This document shows positions 8,288 to 16,331 of a stretch of DNA of 64,000 nucleotides, one piece after another. This stretch comes from an uncultured Sulfitobacter sp. (GTDB lineage: Bacteria > Pseudomonadota > Alphaproteobacteria > Rhodobacterales > Rhodobacteraceae): assembly GCA_937928635.1 (NCBI GenBank), contig CALFWM010000008.1, positions 124,001 through 188,000 on the forward strand, in the 5' to 3' direction. The first letter of the stretch is position 1; each line of letters starts with the position of its first letter. The notes under the pieces were generated by a model, which did no database searches, was not told the origin of the DNA, and worked only from the letters and a program-made list of their open reading frames with translations. A program made the translations under genes and the position numbers.

Positions 8288-10729
8288 ATGGCTGATATTC
8301 CCTCCCACGCCCGCGTCGTAATTATTGGCGGCGGCGTTATTGGCTGTTCTGTTGCCTATCACCTGACCAAGCTGGGGTGGAAAGATGTGGTTTTGCTGGA
8401 ACGCAAACAACTGACCTCTGGCACCACATGGCATGCTGCGGGCCTGATTGCGCAACTGCGCGCCACCGCGAATATGACCAAATTGGCGAAGTATTCTCAG
8501 GAACTTTATGGCAACCTTGAGGCGGAAACGGGCGTCGCGACAGGCTTCAAGCGCTGTGGGTCGATCACAGTGGCCCTGACCGAGGAGCGCCGCGAAGAAA
8601 TCTACCGCCAGGCAGCGATGGCTCGGGCTTTTGGTGTGGACGTGGAAGAAATCAGCGCGGCTGACGTCAAAGAAAAGTACGAACATCTGAATATTGATGG
8701 CATCACCGGGGCGGTTTACCTCGACAAAGACGGGCAGGGCGACCCGGCCAACATCGCGCTCGCGCTGGCCAAAGGCGCGCGGCAGGGCGGGGCGAAAGTG
8801 ATCGAACGCACCCGCGTGTCGGGCGTGAAACGTGAGGGCAAGCGCATTACCGGCGTCGATTGGGAACAGGGCGGCGAGAGCGGCCACATCACCTGCGATC
8901 ATGTGGTGAATTGCGCAGGCATGTGGGGCCATCAGGTTGGGCAAATGCTTGGCACCAACGTGCCGCTGCATTCCTGCGAACACTTCTATATCGTGACCGA
9001 AGCCATCCCCGGCCTGACACAACTGCCCGTGCTGCGGGTGCCGGATGAATGCGCCTATTACAAAGAAGACGCGGGCAAAATGCTGTTGGGTGCCTTTGAA
9101 CCCAACGCCAAACCATGGCGCCTGGACATCCCGGCGGATTTCGAATTCGACCAACTGCCTGAGGATTTCGACCACTTTGAGCCCATTTTGGAAGCCGCTG
9201 TTGAGCGTCTGCCAATGCTGGCAGAGGCTGGCATTCACACATTCTTCAACGGCCCAGAGAGCTTTACACCTGATGATGCCTATCATCTTGGCCTTGCGCC
9301 CGAGATGGACAACGTCTGGGTGGCGGCCGGGTTTAACTCGATCGGCATCCAATCGGCAGGGGGTGCTGGCATGGCACTGGCACAGTGGATGGAAGACGGG
9401 CAAAAACCCTTCGATCTGGGGGATGTGGACATTTCCCGCATGCAGCCATTTCAGGGCAACAAGGCCTATCTGTTTGAGCGTTCCAAAGAAACGCTGGGCC
9501 TGCTCTATGCCGACCACTTCCCGTTCCGCCAAAAGGAAACCGCACGCGGGGTGCGCCGCACGCCGTTCCATCAACATCTGAAAGAACGCGGCGCGGTCTT
9601 TGGCGAACTGGCAGGCTGGGAGCGCGCCAACTGGTTCTCTCGTGAGGCGCAGGAAGGCGAGTATCAGTACAGCTGGCAGCGTCAGAACTTTTTCGACAAC
9701 GTGCGTGAAGAGCACATGGCCGTGCGCCAGTCGGTGGGCATGTATGACATGTCCTCTTTTGGCAAAATCCGCGTTGAGGGTCCGGATGCGGAGGCGTTTT
9801 TGAACTATGTCGGAGGTGGGGATTATTCCGCGCCCAATGGCAAGATCGTTTATACGCAGTTCCTCAATTCCCGTGGCGGGATTGAAGCGGACGTGACCGT
9901 GACCCGCCTGACAGACGAGGCATATCTGGTTGTGACCCCCGCCGCGACCCGGCTGGCCGACCAGACATGGATGCAACGCCACGTCGGTGATTTCCGCGTT
10001 GTCATCACCGATGTGACCGCAGGCGAAGGCGTTCTGGCTGTGATGGGCCCACGCAGCCGCGAGTTGCTGCAACTGGTGTCGCCTAATGACTTCTCAAACG
10101 AGGCAAACCCCTTTGGCACCGCGCAGGAGATCGAGATTGGCATGGGGCTGGCCCGCGCACACCGTGTGACCTATGTGGGCGAACTGGGATGGGAGATCTA
10201 CGTCTCTGCCGATCAATGTGGCCATGTGTTTGAAACACTGGCCGATGTGGGGTTGGATATGGGCAAACGCCTGTGCGGGATGCACATGATGGATACCTGC
10301 CGCATCGAAAAAGGCTTCCGCCATTTTGGCCATGATATCACGTCGGAGGATCATGTGTTGGAGGCCGGTCTGGGCTTTGCCGTAAAGAAAGACAAGCCGA
10401 GCTATATCGGGCGCGAAGCGGTTCTGGAAAAGCAGGAAAAGGGGCTGGAAAACCGTCTGTTGCAATTCAAGCTGACCGATGCGGAACCGCTGCTTTATCA
10501 CAACGAACCCGTGGTGCGCGATGGTGAGATTGTGGGTTACTTGTCCTCTGGCTCATATGGTCACCACCTTGGTGCTGCGATGGGGCTAGGCTATGTACCG
10601 TGTAAGGGCGAGACAGCGGCAGATGTCCTTGCCTCGACATACGAGATCGACGTGGCGGGCACGCGGGTCAAGGCGGAGGCTTCCCTCAAACCGATGTATG
10701 ACCCCAAATCCGAGCGCGTGAAGGTTTAG
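8288..10729 (+). CDS. Dimethylglycine/sarcosine dehydrogenase-like FAD-GcvT fusion (copy 2)
   Basis: An 813-residue protein with the same domain order as the gene at 4249: FAD motif IIGGGVIG (about 12-19), TTWHAAG (46-52) with the candidate covalent-flavin His, central FAO_M region, and a GcvT folate domain from about residue 430. The TTWHAAGL form and the start of the catalytic half resemble mitochondrial DMGDH. It lies 36 nt after the methyltransferase gene. I infer it demethylates dimethylglycine or sarcosine to feed glycine and methylene-THF. The two copies are paralogues rather than a recent DNA duplication. Confidence 0.88.
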   Translation: MADIPSHARVVIIGGGVIGCSVAYHLTKLGWKDVVLLERKQLTSGTTWHAAGLIAQLRATANMTKLAKYSQELYGNLEAETGVATGFKRCGSITVALTEERREEIYRQAAMARAFGVDVEEISAADVKEKYEHLNIDGITGAVYLDKDGQGDPANIALALAKGARQGGAKVIERTRVSGVKREGKRITGVDWEQGGESGHITCDHVVNCAGMWGHQVGQMLGTNVPLHSCEHFYIVTEAIPGLTQLPVLRVPDECAYYKEDAGKMLLGAFEPNAKPWRLDIPADFEFDQLPEDFDHFEPILEAAVERLPMLAEAGIHTFFNGPESFTPDDAYHLGLAPEMDNVWVAAGFNSIGIQSAGGAGMALAQWMEDGQKPFDLGDVDISRMQPFQGNKAYLFERSKETLGLLYADHFPFRQKETARGVRRTPFHQHLKERGAVFGELAGWERANWFSREAQEGEYQYSWQRQNFFDNVREEHMAVRQSVGMYDMSSFGKIRVEGPDAEAFLNYVGGGDYSAPNGKIVYTQFLNSRGGIEADVTVTRLTDEAYLVVTPAATRLADQTWMQRHVGDFRVVITDVTAGEGVLAVMGPRSRELLQLVSPNDFSNEANPFGTAQEIEIGMGLARAHRVTYVGELGWEIYVSADQCGHVFETLADVGLDMGKRLCGMHMMDTCRIEKGFRHFGHDITSEDHVLEAGLGFAVKKDKPSYIGREAVLEKQEKGLENRLLQFKLTDAEPLLYHNEPVVRDGEIVGYLSSGSYGHHLGAAMGLGYVPCKGETAADVLASTYEIDVAGTRVKAEASLKPMYDPKSERVKV

Positions 10730-10781
10730 CGCTGGTAGCGTTGCGCGCTTGGGGATACGCCTGTGATCAGGAGTATCCCCG

Positions 10782-11693
10782 ATGCGCAATGGCGACAGTC
10801 TGAACACCAAACCAAATGAGGACACGGCGGGTGGCCTGGTGCTTGCCCTGACGGTCTATGGGTTATGGGGTTTTCTGCCGCTTTATATGAAGCTGATTGA
10901 TCATGTACCGGCGGCGGAGGTTGTGGTGCACCGGATCCTTTGGTCTGTGCCCATTGCGGCCCTTGTGCTGATCGTGCTGCGTCGCACGGACGCCTTGCGC
11001 GACGCACTGCGCTCTCCCCGCATGCTGATGATGGCATGTGTGACCGCGGTGCTGGTTTCGCTCAATTGGGGGATTTACGTCTGGGCGGTGATGGCGGGCA
11101 ATGCCATGGATGCCGCCCTGGGGTACTACATGAATCCGCTGTTTAGCATTTTTCTGGCGGCAGTGTTTCTGGGCGAAATGCCGAACCGAGCGCAAGGCGT
11201 GGCCATTGCCTTGGCTGCTCTGGCCGTTCTGATCCTGACGTTGGAGGCGGGCGGGCTGCCCTGGGCGGCGCTTGGCATGATGCTGACTTGGGGGTTTTAT
11301 GCGCTGGCCAAGAAAAGCCTGCCGATTGGACCCAACCAGGGCTTTCTGCTTGAGGTGCTGATCCTCACGCCGCCTGCGCTGGGTTATCTGTGGTATCTGA
11401 GCGCGCAGGGACAGTCACATTTCAGCATGACACTGGAGCGCGACACATTACTGTTGCTGGGCTGTGGCGTGGTCACGGCGGTGCCGCTGCTGATCTACGC
11501 CAATGCCGCCAAACGCCTGCGTCTGTCGACCATCGGCATTTTGCAGTACATTGCGCCTACCGTGATTTTCTTGATCGCGTTTTTTGTCTTTGATGAGCCC
11601 TTTGGGCGGGGTCGGATGATTGCCTTTCCGATGATCTGGGTGGCGCTGGTGATTTACTCCACATCAATGCTGCGGCACATGCGCAAAGGGTAG
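10782..11693 (+). CDS. rarD: RarD-type EamA transporter
   Basis: A 303-residue protein with about ten hydrophobic segments. The LYGLWGFLPLY-like opening and the FVFDEPF stretch near the C terminus are typical of the RarD subgroup of the drug/metabolite (EamA) superfamily. AGGAG about 10 nt upstream supports ATG 10782. RarD proteins were named for chloramphenicol sensitivity but their natural substrates are unsettled. It is 52 nt downstream of the dehydrogenase and may or may not belong to that transcript. Confidence 0.85.
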   Translation: MRNGDSLNTKPNEDTAGGLVLALTVYGLWGFLPLYMKLIDHVPAAEVVVHRILWSVPIAALVLIVLRRTDALRDALRSPRMLMMACVTAVLVSLNWGIYVWAVMAGNAMDAALGYYMNPLFSIFLAAVFLGEMPNRAQGVAIALAALAVLILTLEAGGLPWAALGMMLTWGFYALAKKSLPIGPNQGFLLEVLILTPPALGYLWYLSAQGQSHFSMTLERDTLLLLGCGVVTAVPLLIYANAAKRLRLSTIGILQYIAPTVIFLIAFFVFDEPFGRGRMIAFPMIWVALVIYSTSMLRHMRKG

Positions 11694-11715
11694 GCGGGCC
11701 GAGGCCTGCCTTACG
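11693..11715. repeat. GGCGGGC..GCC(T)GCCTTACG palindromic repeat, copy 1
   Basis: A 23-nt imperfect palindrome at the rarD stop codon. It matches 19 of 23 positions of the left arm of the palindromic repeat that follows the rsmB-like gene at 31986. Both sit directly at a 3' gene end, so they look like members of one dispersed REP-like family that may act in termination or mRNA 3'-end protection. Confidence 0.5.
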
Positions 11716-12099
11716 CTGCCAAGACAGCGCGTTCATCGCGTCCTGCAGCGCGCCAATGGACTTGTGAGGCCGCATAACAACCTCGAATACCACGATCAGA
11801 CCGGTAGCATTGAAGGTGATCAAATCCAAACCAACCGTATCCAGATCGCCAACTTTTCATTGAAACTCCAGCGCCCGGTCTTTGCCCACCATGACGCGGC
11901 AATATTGGAACTCTGTGAAAACCTGCCCGACATGGCCGAGCACTGCGGCCATTGCATCACGGCTTGTCTATGCTTCCCAGTAAGCGGGCGGCAGAAAAGT
12001 CAGGTCAGGGCCAAGCAGCGGGGCAATCGCCACTGCGTCGCCCCTGGCAACCAGGGCCTGCATCTTGGTGATTATCTGGTGCAAATGGACCTCCGCCAT
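11713..12099 (-). pseudogene. NTF2/SnoaL-like protein, disrupted by two in-frame stops
   Basis: Reading leftward from ATG 12099 in one unbroken frame gives an NTF2-fold protein of about 129 residues: MAEVHLHQIITK, then AYWEA, TAG stop (11970-11968), TSRDAMAAVLGHVGQVF, GKDRALEFQ, TGA stop (11859-11857), KVGDLDTVGLDLITF and FEVVMRPHKSIGALQDAM. The GLDLITF / FEVVMRP / ALQDAM string is typical of nuclear transport factor 2 family proteins. No frameshift is needed; only two nonsense codons break it. The 3' end dissolves into a palindromic repeat next to rarD, and the start overlaps another palindrome (12098-12114). The stops have not been removed by any visible alternative frame, so it is read as a pseudogene. 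Confidence 0.8.
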
Positions 12100-12114
12100 G
12101 GGTTGAAAACCCAT
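12098..12114. repeat. Palindrome ATGGGTT-GAA-AACCCAT
   Basis: A perfect 7-bp inverted repeat with a 3-nt spacer, followed by CCTACA, immediately upstream of rluA and covering the start codon of the NTF2-like pseudogene. It could be an operator or a REP-type palindrome; the sequence alone does not decide. Confidence 0.45.
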
Positions 12115-12136
12115 CCTACATCTGAGACGAAGCAGG

Positions 12137-12784
12137 ATGGAAACGCAATATTCACCCCCCGATGATCCGCTGATGATCTTGCATGAAGATGCGGAAGTTT
12201 TGCTGGTTGATAAACCGGCCGGACTGCTTAGCGTGCCGGGAAAAGGATCGCATCTGGCGGATTGCCTGCTGGCCCGCGTGCACGCGGCTTTTCCTGATGC
12301 CCTGCTGGTGCACCGGTTGGACCGGGACACATCTGGCGTGATGATTTTTGCGCTGACACCCTATGCGCAGCGGCATCTGGGTTTGCAGTTTGAAAAACGC
12401 ATGACCTGTAAGACATATGTTGCGCGCATCTGGGGGGTGCCCGCGGAGAAGTCTGGAAGCATTGATCTGCCGCTAATCGTGGATTGGCCCAATCGCCCGC
12501 GCCAGATGGTCTGTTATGAGACAGGAAAACCCGCGCAGACGAAATGGAAACTTCTGAAGTCGGAGGGCGACACGGCGCGTGTGAGACTTTTTCCGAAAAC
12601 CGGGCGCAGCCATCAACTGCGCGTACACATGCTGAGCCTGGGACATCCAATTTTGGGAGACCCGTTTTATGCCGAGGGTGCGGCGCTGGATTACCCTCGA
12701 ATGATGCTGCATTCAGAAGAACTACGCTTCAAACATCCGCAAGGCGGGCGGTCGGTTAAAATCCGCAGCGCTGCACCGTTTTGA
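12137..12784 (+). CDS. rluA: RluA-type 23S rRNA/tRNA pseudouridine synthase
   Basis: A 215-residue pseudouridine synthase without an S4 domain, the length of E. coli RluA. The catalytic Asp lies in HRLDRDTSG (about residues 54-62), and NRPRQ..CYETGKPAQT and GRSHQLRVH are close to RluA. RluA modifies 23S rRNA position 746 and tRNA position 32. ATG 12137 has a modest AGCAGG upstream; ATG 12173 is an alternative start. It converges with the aldehyde dehydrogenase gene to its right. Confidence 0.88.
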   Translation: METQYSPPDDPLMILHEDAEVLLVDKPAGLLSVPGKGSHLADCLLARVHAAFPDALLVHRLDRDTSGVMIFALTPYAQRHLGLQFEKRMTCKTYVARIWGVPAEKSGSIDLPLIVDWPNRPRQMVCYETGKPAQTKWKLLKSEGDTARVRLFPKTGRSHQLRVHMLSLGHPILGDPFYAEGAALDYPRMMLHSEELRFKHPQGGRSVKIRSAAPF

Positions 12785-12794
12785 GAGGGCAGAA

Positions 12795-12816
12795 TTGAGT
12801 TTATTAGAAGGGTGAA
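12795..12816 (+). repeat. 22-nt dispersed repeat, copy 1
   Basis: First of four copies of a 22-nt motif whose core is GAGTTTATTGGAAGGGTGAA (this copy has A for the first G of GGAAG). It begins 11 nt after the rluA stop. Copy 2 lies in inverted orientation at 12962-12983, so the two bound a 189-bp block. Confidence 0.7.
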
Positions 12817-12829
12817 TGGGGAGAGTTCC

Positions 12830-12863
12830 GCCCTATCCTCAAGCCTGTGGCCAAGGATAGGGC
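12830..12863. terminator. Bidirectional hairpin between convergent rluA and aldehyde dehydrogenase genes
   Basis: A perfect 10-bp stem (GCCCTATCCT at 12830-12839 with AGGATAGGGC at 12854-12863) and 14-nt loop lies between two convergent genes. There is no T-run on either side, so it is a candidate rather than a proven terminator. It lies inside the block bounded by the inverted 22-nt repeats. Confidence 0.45.
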
Positions 12864-12961
12864 TTCACCCTTCACGCGGGATCGGTCTCCACCTATCCGC
12901 GCGTTTCAACCTTCCCAAAACATGGTAAAGAATGTGTTAAATGTGACCTCCGCAAACTGGT

Positions 12962-12983
12962 TTCACCCTTCCAATAAACTCAA
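12962..12983 (-). repeat. 22-nt dispersed repeat, copy 2 (inverted)
   Basis: Reverse-complement copy of the motif at 12795, one mismatch from copy 1 and identical to copy 3 at 40321. The enclosed 189 bp contain a hairpin but no open gene. Confidence 0.7.
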
Positions 12984-13083
12984 ACCCAACAGGAACCAGT
13001 CACGCTGTTCTTTGAGATAAAGTGGGTGGCCCGCAGGCAGCCCTCTTTTTGCGCGCTCCGGTTCCGCGCAAAGCGCGGAAAAC

Positions 13084-14511
13084 CTATTCTGCTGCCCAAC
13101 CGGAGACAGCTTTGACCTCAAGGAATTCCTCTAAGCCGTAAACACCCCCCTCGCGGCCATTGCCAGACTGTTTGTAGCCCCCAAACGGCGAGCCTTGCGC
13201 AAAGCCCTGTCCATTGGTCTCCACCATGCCAGAGCGCAACCGGCGCGCCACGCGGCGGCGTTTGTCGGTGTCCTCAGTCTGAATGTAGTTTGTCAGCCCG
13301 TACGGCGTGTCATTGGCAATCGCGATTGCTTCTTCTTCGCTCTCAAACGGGATGATGGACAGGACCGGGCCAAAGACCTCCTCGCGGGCAATGACCATAT
13401 CATTGCTTACATCTGCAAACACGGTTGGTTTCACGTAATACCCACGGTTCAAACCGTCCGGGCGGCCCAAACCGCCGGCAACCAAGCGTGCTTCTGACAT
13501 GCCTGTTTCGATCAGGCCCTGGATCTTGTTGAACTGTGCCTCGGACACAACCGGTCCGATGTGTTTGCCCTCATTTGAGGCTGGCCCAACAGGGGTGTTG
13601 TTGGCCACATCAGCGGCCATTTCAACAGCCTCGTCATACCGCGATTTGTGCACCAGCATGCGCGTGGGGGCATTACAGGATTGACCCGAATTGCGGAAGC
13701 AGCGGATGGCACCCGACTTGGCCGCTTTGGGGTGTGCGTCTTCAAAGATAACATTCGCGCCTTTGCCGCCAAGCTCCAGTGACACGCGTTTCAGCGTATC
13801 TGCCGCTGCTTTGGAAATGGCAATGCCTGCGCGCGTGGAACCGGTGAAGCTGACCATATCGACATCTGGATGCACGCTCAGCTGTGTGCCTACGCCGGCG
13901 CCATCGCCGTTCAGCATGTTGAACACGCCTGCGGGGAAACCGGCCTCATGCATAAATTCGGCAAACAACAGGCCGGAGAGCGGGGCAATTTCTGATGGTT
14001 TCAGCACGACAGTACATCCCGTCGCAATGGCCGGGATCGCCTTGAGGATGATCTGATTCATCGGCCAGTTCCACGGCGTGATCAGTGCGCAAACCCCAAT
14101 GGGTTCCAGCAATGTCTTTTCAGTGGTGTTGAAATCACGGTCAAACTCAAAGTTTTCAAACGCTTTGAGGAACCCCTCAATGTGCCAGCTGCCCGCACCA
14201 ACCTGCTGGGTGTTGGCAAGGTCCATGGGCGCGCCCATTTCGAGTGAAATTGCCTTGGCCATTTCATCTTTGCGGGCTTCATAGATCTCTGAGAGTTTTT
14301 CGAGCAATGCAACGCGTTCCGCCCGTGGGGTTTGGGACCAACCGTCAAACGCGGCCCGTGCAGCGGCCACTGCCGCGTCCGTATCAGCCTGGCCACCCAA
14401 AGAAATGACGGCACATTGCTCCTCGTTTGATGGATTGATGACGGCAAAATCATTGGCTGTCGCCGGGGCGACCCACTGACCGTTGATATAAAATTCGCGT
14501 TTTTCCAGCAT
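13084..14511 (-). CDS. NAD(P)-dependent aldehyde dehydrogenase
   Basis: A 475-residue ALDH with the catalytic Cys in NSGQSCNAPTR, the general-base Glu in LELGGKGAN and the ALITPWNWPM cofactor loop. GGGAG seven bases before ATG 14511 fixes the start; the frame stays open further upstream but without ALDH sequence. Family members oxidise aldehydes to acids; the substrate is not predictable, though with the betaine genes nearby a betaine-aldehyde-like or general detoxifying role is possible. It is divergent from the peroxiredoxin gene, sharing a 138-bp promoter region. Confidence 0.9.
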   Translation of the reverse strand: MLEKREFYINGQWVAPATANDFAVINPSNEEQCAVISLGGQADTDAAVAAARAAFDGWSQTPRAERVALLEKLSEIYEARKDEMAKAISLEMGAPMDLANTQQVGAGSWHIEGFLKAFENFEFDRDFNTTEKTLLEPIGVCALITPWNWPMNQIILKAIPAIATGCTVVLKPSEIAPLSGLLFAEFMHEAGFPAGVFNMLNGDGAGVGTQLSVHPDVDMVSFTGSTRAGIAISKAAADTLKRVSLELGGKGANVIFEDAHPKAAKSGAIRCFRNSGQSCNAPTRMLVHKSRYDEAVEMAADVANNTPVGPASNEGKHIGPVVSEAQFNKIQGLIETGMSEARLVAGGLGRPDGLNRGYYVKPTVFADVSNDMVIAREEVFGPVLSIIPFESEEEAIAIANDTPYGLTNYIQTEDTDKRRRVARRLRSGMVETNGQGFAQGSPFGGYKQSGNGREGGVYGLEEFLEVKAVSGWAAE

Positions 14512-14649
14512 GACAGAACTCCCATTTTCCGTAGGGCCCACAGACGGGCGCTTTTTCCTAAGTGCGTATGCGCCCCCACGCGGGGGGATGCAAGTCAACC
14601 AGCGACGCCCTATATTGCACGAAGTGGCACTCGGAATAGGAGACAAATT

Positions 14650-15297
14650 ATGGGCCTGCGCATTAACGATACAATCCCTGATCTGACGGTTGAGACGGAT
14701 CATGGTACGATCTCGTTGCATGACTGGATTGGCGACAGCTGGGCGATCCTGTTTTCTCATCCCAAGGATTTCACACCCGTTTGCACCACAGAATTTGGTG
14801 CCGTGGCGCAATTGGCGGATGAATGGGCGAAACGCGGCACCAAGGTGATAGGGGTTTCTGTTGATGGTGTTGAGGACCATAAAAAGTGGAAAGGCGACAT
14901 TGAAAAGGTCGCAGGCGCGCCGGCAGGCTTCCCGATAATCGCGGATGCCGGGCTGGAGGTGTCAAAAGCGTTCGACATGCTGCCTGCTGAGGCCTATCTG
15001 CCAGACGGTCGCACGCCTGCGGACAGTGCCACAGTGCGGTCTGTGTTCATCATAGGGCCGGACAAACAACTTAAACTGTCGATGACCTACCCAATGACAG
15101 TCGGGCGCAACTTTGCCGAAGTGCTGCGCGCATTGGACGGGTTGCAAACCTCAACCGGCAAAGGCGTTGCAACGCCAGCCAACTGGGTGCCGGGCGATGA
15201 TGTGATCATCCCGCCCGCGGTTTCAAACGAGGATGCCAAGGCCAAGTTTGGAGAGTTCACCACGGTACTGCCGTACCTGCGCACGACAAAGGTCTAG
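14650..15297 (+). CDS. 1-Cys-type (Prx6) peroxiredoxin
   Basis: A 215-residue AhpC/TSA protein of Prx6 length. The peroxidatic Cys sits in FTPVCTTE (about residue 45), with HPKDF before it and the C-terminal dimerisation extension characteristic of Prx6. The protein reduces hydrogen peroxide and organic hydroperoxides. ATAGGAGA lies just upstream of ATG 14650. The divergent arrangement with an aldehyde dehydrogenase suggests a shared oxidative or carbonyl stress response, as inference. Confidence 0.92.
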   Translation: MGLRINDTIPDLTVETDHGTISLHDWIGDSWAILFSHPKDFTPVCTTEFGAVAQLADEWAKRGTKVIGVSVDGVEDHKKWKGDIEKVAGAPAGFPIIADAGLEVSKAFDMLPAEAYLPDGRTPADSATVRSVFIIGPDKQLKLSMTYPMTVGRNFAEVLRALDGLQTSTGKGVATPANWVPGDDVIIPPAVSNEDAKAKFGEFTTVLPYLRTTKV

Positions 15298-15321
15298 CGT
15301 CTGGCATTTGGGCCAGAGCCA

Positions 15322-15428
15322 CCATAGCAGAAATGCAAAAACCTGAATCACCTAACCCTGCCTGAAACCAAAGATTTCAACTGGTTAGGAGATGCAGTGT
15401 GTTTCAAGATATTTGCATTTCGCTATAG
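15322..15428 (+). mobile_element. 107-bp MITE-like element, copy A
   Basis: A 107-bp element with near-matching terminal inverted repeats (CATAGCAGAAATGCAAA at the left, TTTGCATTTCGCTATAG at the right) and nested internal complementarity (CTAACC with GGTTAG; TGAAA with TTTCA). Copy B at 16217-16323 is the same element in inverse orientation (about 6 differences), and copy C at 21023-21129 is direct (about 12 differences). It has no coding capacity. Terminal repeats, size and multiple copies suggest a non-autonomous transposable element; CTATAG ends would fit TA-targeting IS630/Tc1-type insertion, which is inference. Confidence 0.7.
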
Positions 15429-15501
15429 AGCGCATCAAAATATCTCTGTGCCGCCTTCGGGACATTCCCCGGGGCGGTGTATTGGTTTTCAACTTCAGGG
15501 A

Positions 15502-16062
15502 TCAGTGCAGCACAACCCGTGTGCCATTGGGCACGCGTTCGTACAGGTCTTCGATGTGGGCATTGATCATCCGGACACAGCCGTTTGAAACCCGTTGCGC
15601 CACGGATTGCGGGCGCGGGGTGCCGTGGATGCGCAAGAGCGTATCGCGACTGCCTTTGTAGAGATAGAGCGCGCGCGCACCCAGCGGATTGTTCGGCCCG
15701 CCCGGCATACCTCCGGCGTGTTTCGCATAGAGATGCGGCTGGCGACGGATCATGTTTTTTGTCGGTGTCCAGCTGGGCCATTCCACCTTGCGTGCAATAC
15801 GGTAGGTGCCAGGATAATAGCGCCCCTCCACCCCGATGCCCACGATATAGCGCACCGCCTTGCCACCCGGCAGTGTCCAGTACAATGCGAAATTTCCGGG
15901 ATCGACATGGATCTCATTTGGGCCAAAACCGGCTTTGATGTTCACGATCTTTGCCTTGTGCCGATCAGGAATGCGGTAAGGTTGCGTTGCGGCAAGAGCG
16001 GGCCCGGTTACGAGCGTAGCGGCGGCAGTGGTCAATAGAGTGCGGCGGTTCAGCACAGTCAT
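15502..16062 (-). CDS. L,D-transpeptidase (YkuD/ErfK family), Tat-exported
   Basis: A 186-residue periplasmic protein. The N terminus (LNRRTLLTTAAATLVTG) is a twin-arginine-type signal. The YkuD domain carries the His of RIHGTP (about residue 146) and the catalytic Cys of SNGCVRM (about 162). Such enzymes make 3-3 peptidoglycan cross-links or attach proteins to the wall. I start at ATG 16062; the frame is open upstream into repeat copy B but that extension is not conserved-looking. The gene is bracketed by inverted copies of the 107-bp element, so the whole 1-kb unit resembles a composite insertion. Confidence 0.9.
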   Translation of the reverse strand: MTVLNRRTLLTTAAATLVTGPALAATQPYRIPDRHKAKIVNIKAGFGPNEIHVDPGNFALYWTLPGGKAVRYIVGIGVEGRYYPGTYRIARKVEWPSWTPTKNMIRRQPHLYAKHAGGMPGGPNNPLGARALYLYKGSRDTLLRIHGTPRPQSVAQRVSNGCVRMINAHIEDLYERVPNGTRVVLH

Positions 16063-16216
16063 GGCAGCAGTCCTGTCTAAAGAAATCGTTAATTCAGGAT
16101 GCACTAAGAAAGCGGCAAAAGCTTGTGCAAAATCTGGCATTTCTGACGGGCCGGGTTTGTGTGGCGTCTTTCTGACGGCACAGGCCTTCGCGTTTGGTAA
16201 CGCGAAGGCCTTTGAT

Positions 16217-16323
16217 TTATAGCGAAATGCAAATAGCTTGAAACACACTGCATCTCCTAACCAATTGAAATCTTTGTTTTCAGGCAGGTTTAGGTGATTC
16301 AGGTTTTTGCATTTCTGCTATAG
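16217..16323 (-). mobile_element. 107-bp MITE-like element, copy B (inverted)
   Basis: Inverse-orientation copy of the element at 15322, differing at about 6 of 107 positions. It begins about 155 nt upstream of the L,D-transpeptidase start and ends 9 nt before the stop of the SGNH hydrolase gene. With copy A it encloses 788 bp holding only the transpeptidase gene and its leader. Confidence 0.7.
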
Positions 16324-16331
16324 CGCGTTTT

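Noticed and set aside
7160..10072. Long open frame antisense to the methyltransferase and second GcvT dehydrogenase
   Set aside because: It mirrors GC-rich codon structure of the genuine plus-strand genes, has no RBS and its translation is rich in His, Arg and Gln with no domain. A shadow frame.
4249..10729. Recent tandem duplication of the two GcvT dehydrogenase genes
   Set aside because: The proteins share layout but differ through most of their length; there is no DNA-level repeat, so they are old paralogues.
16063..16248. N-terminal extension of the L,D-transpeptidase into repeat copy B
   Set aside because: The extended sequence comes partly from the 107-bp element and lies before a proper signal peptide; ATG 16062 is more likely.
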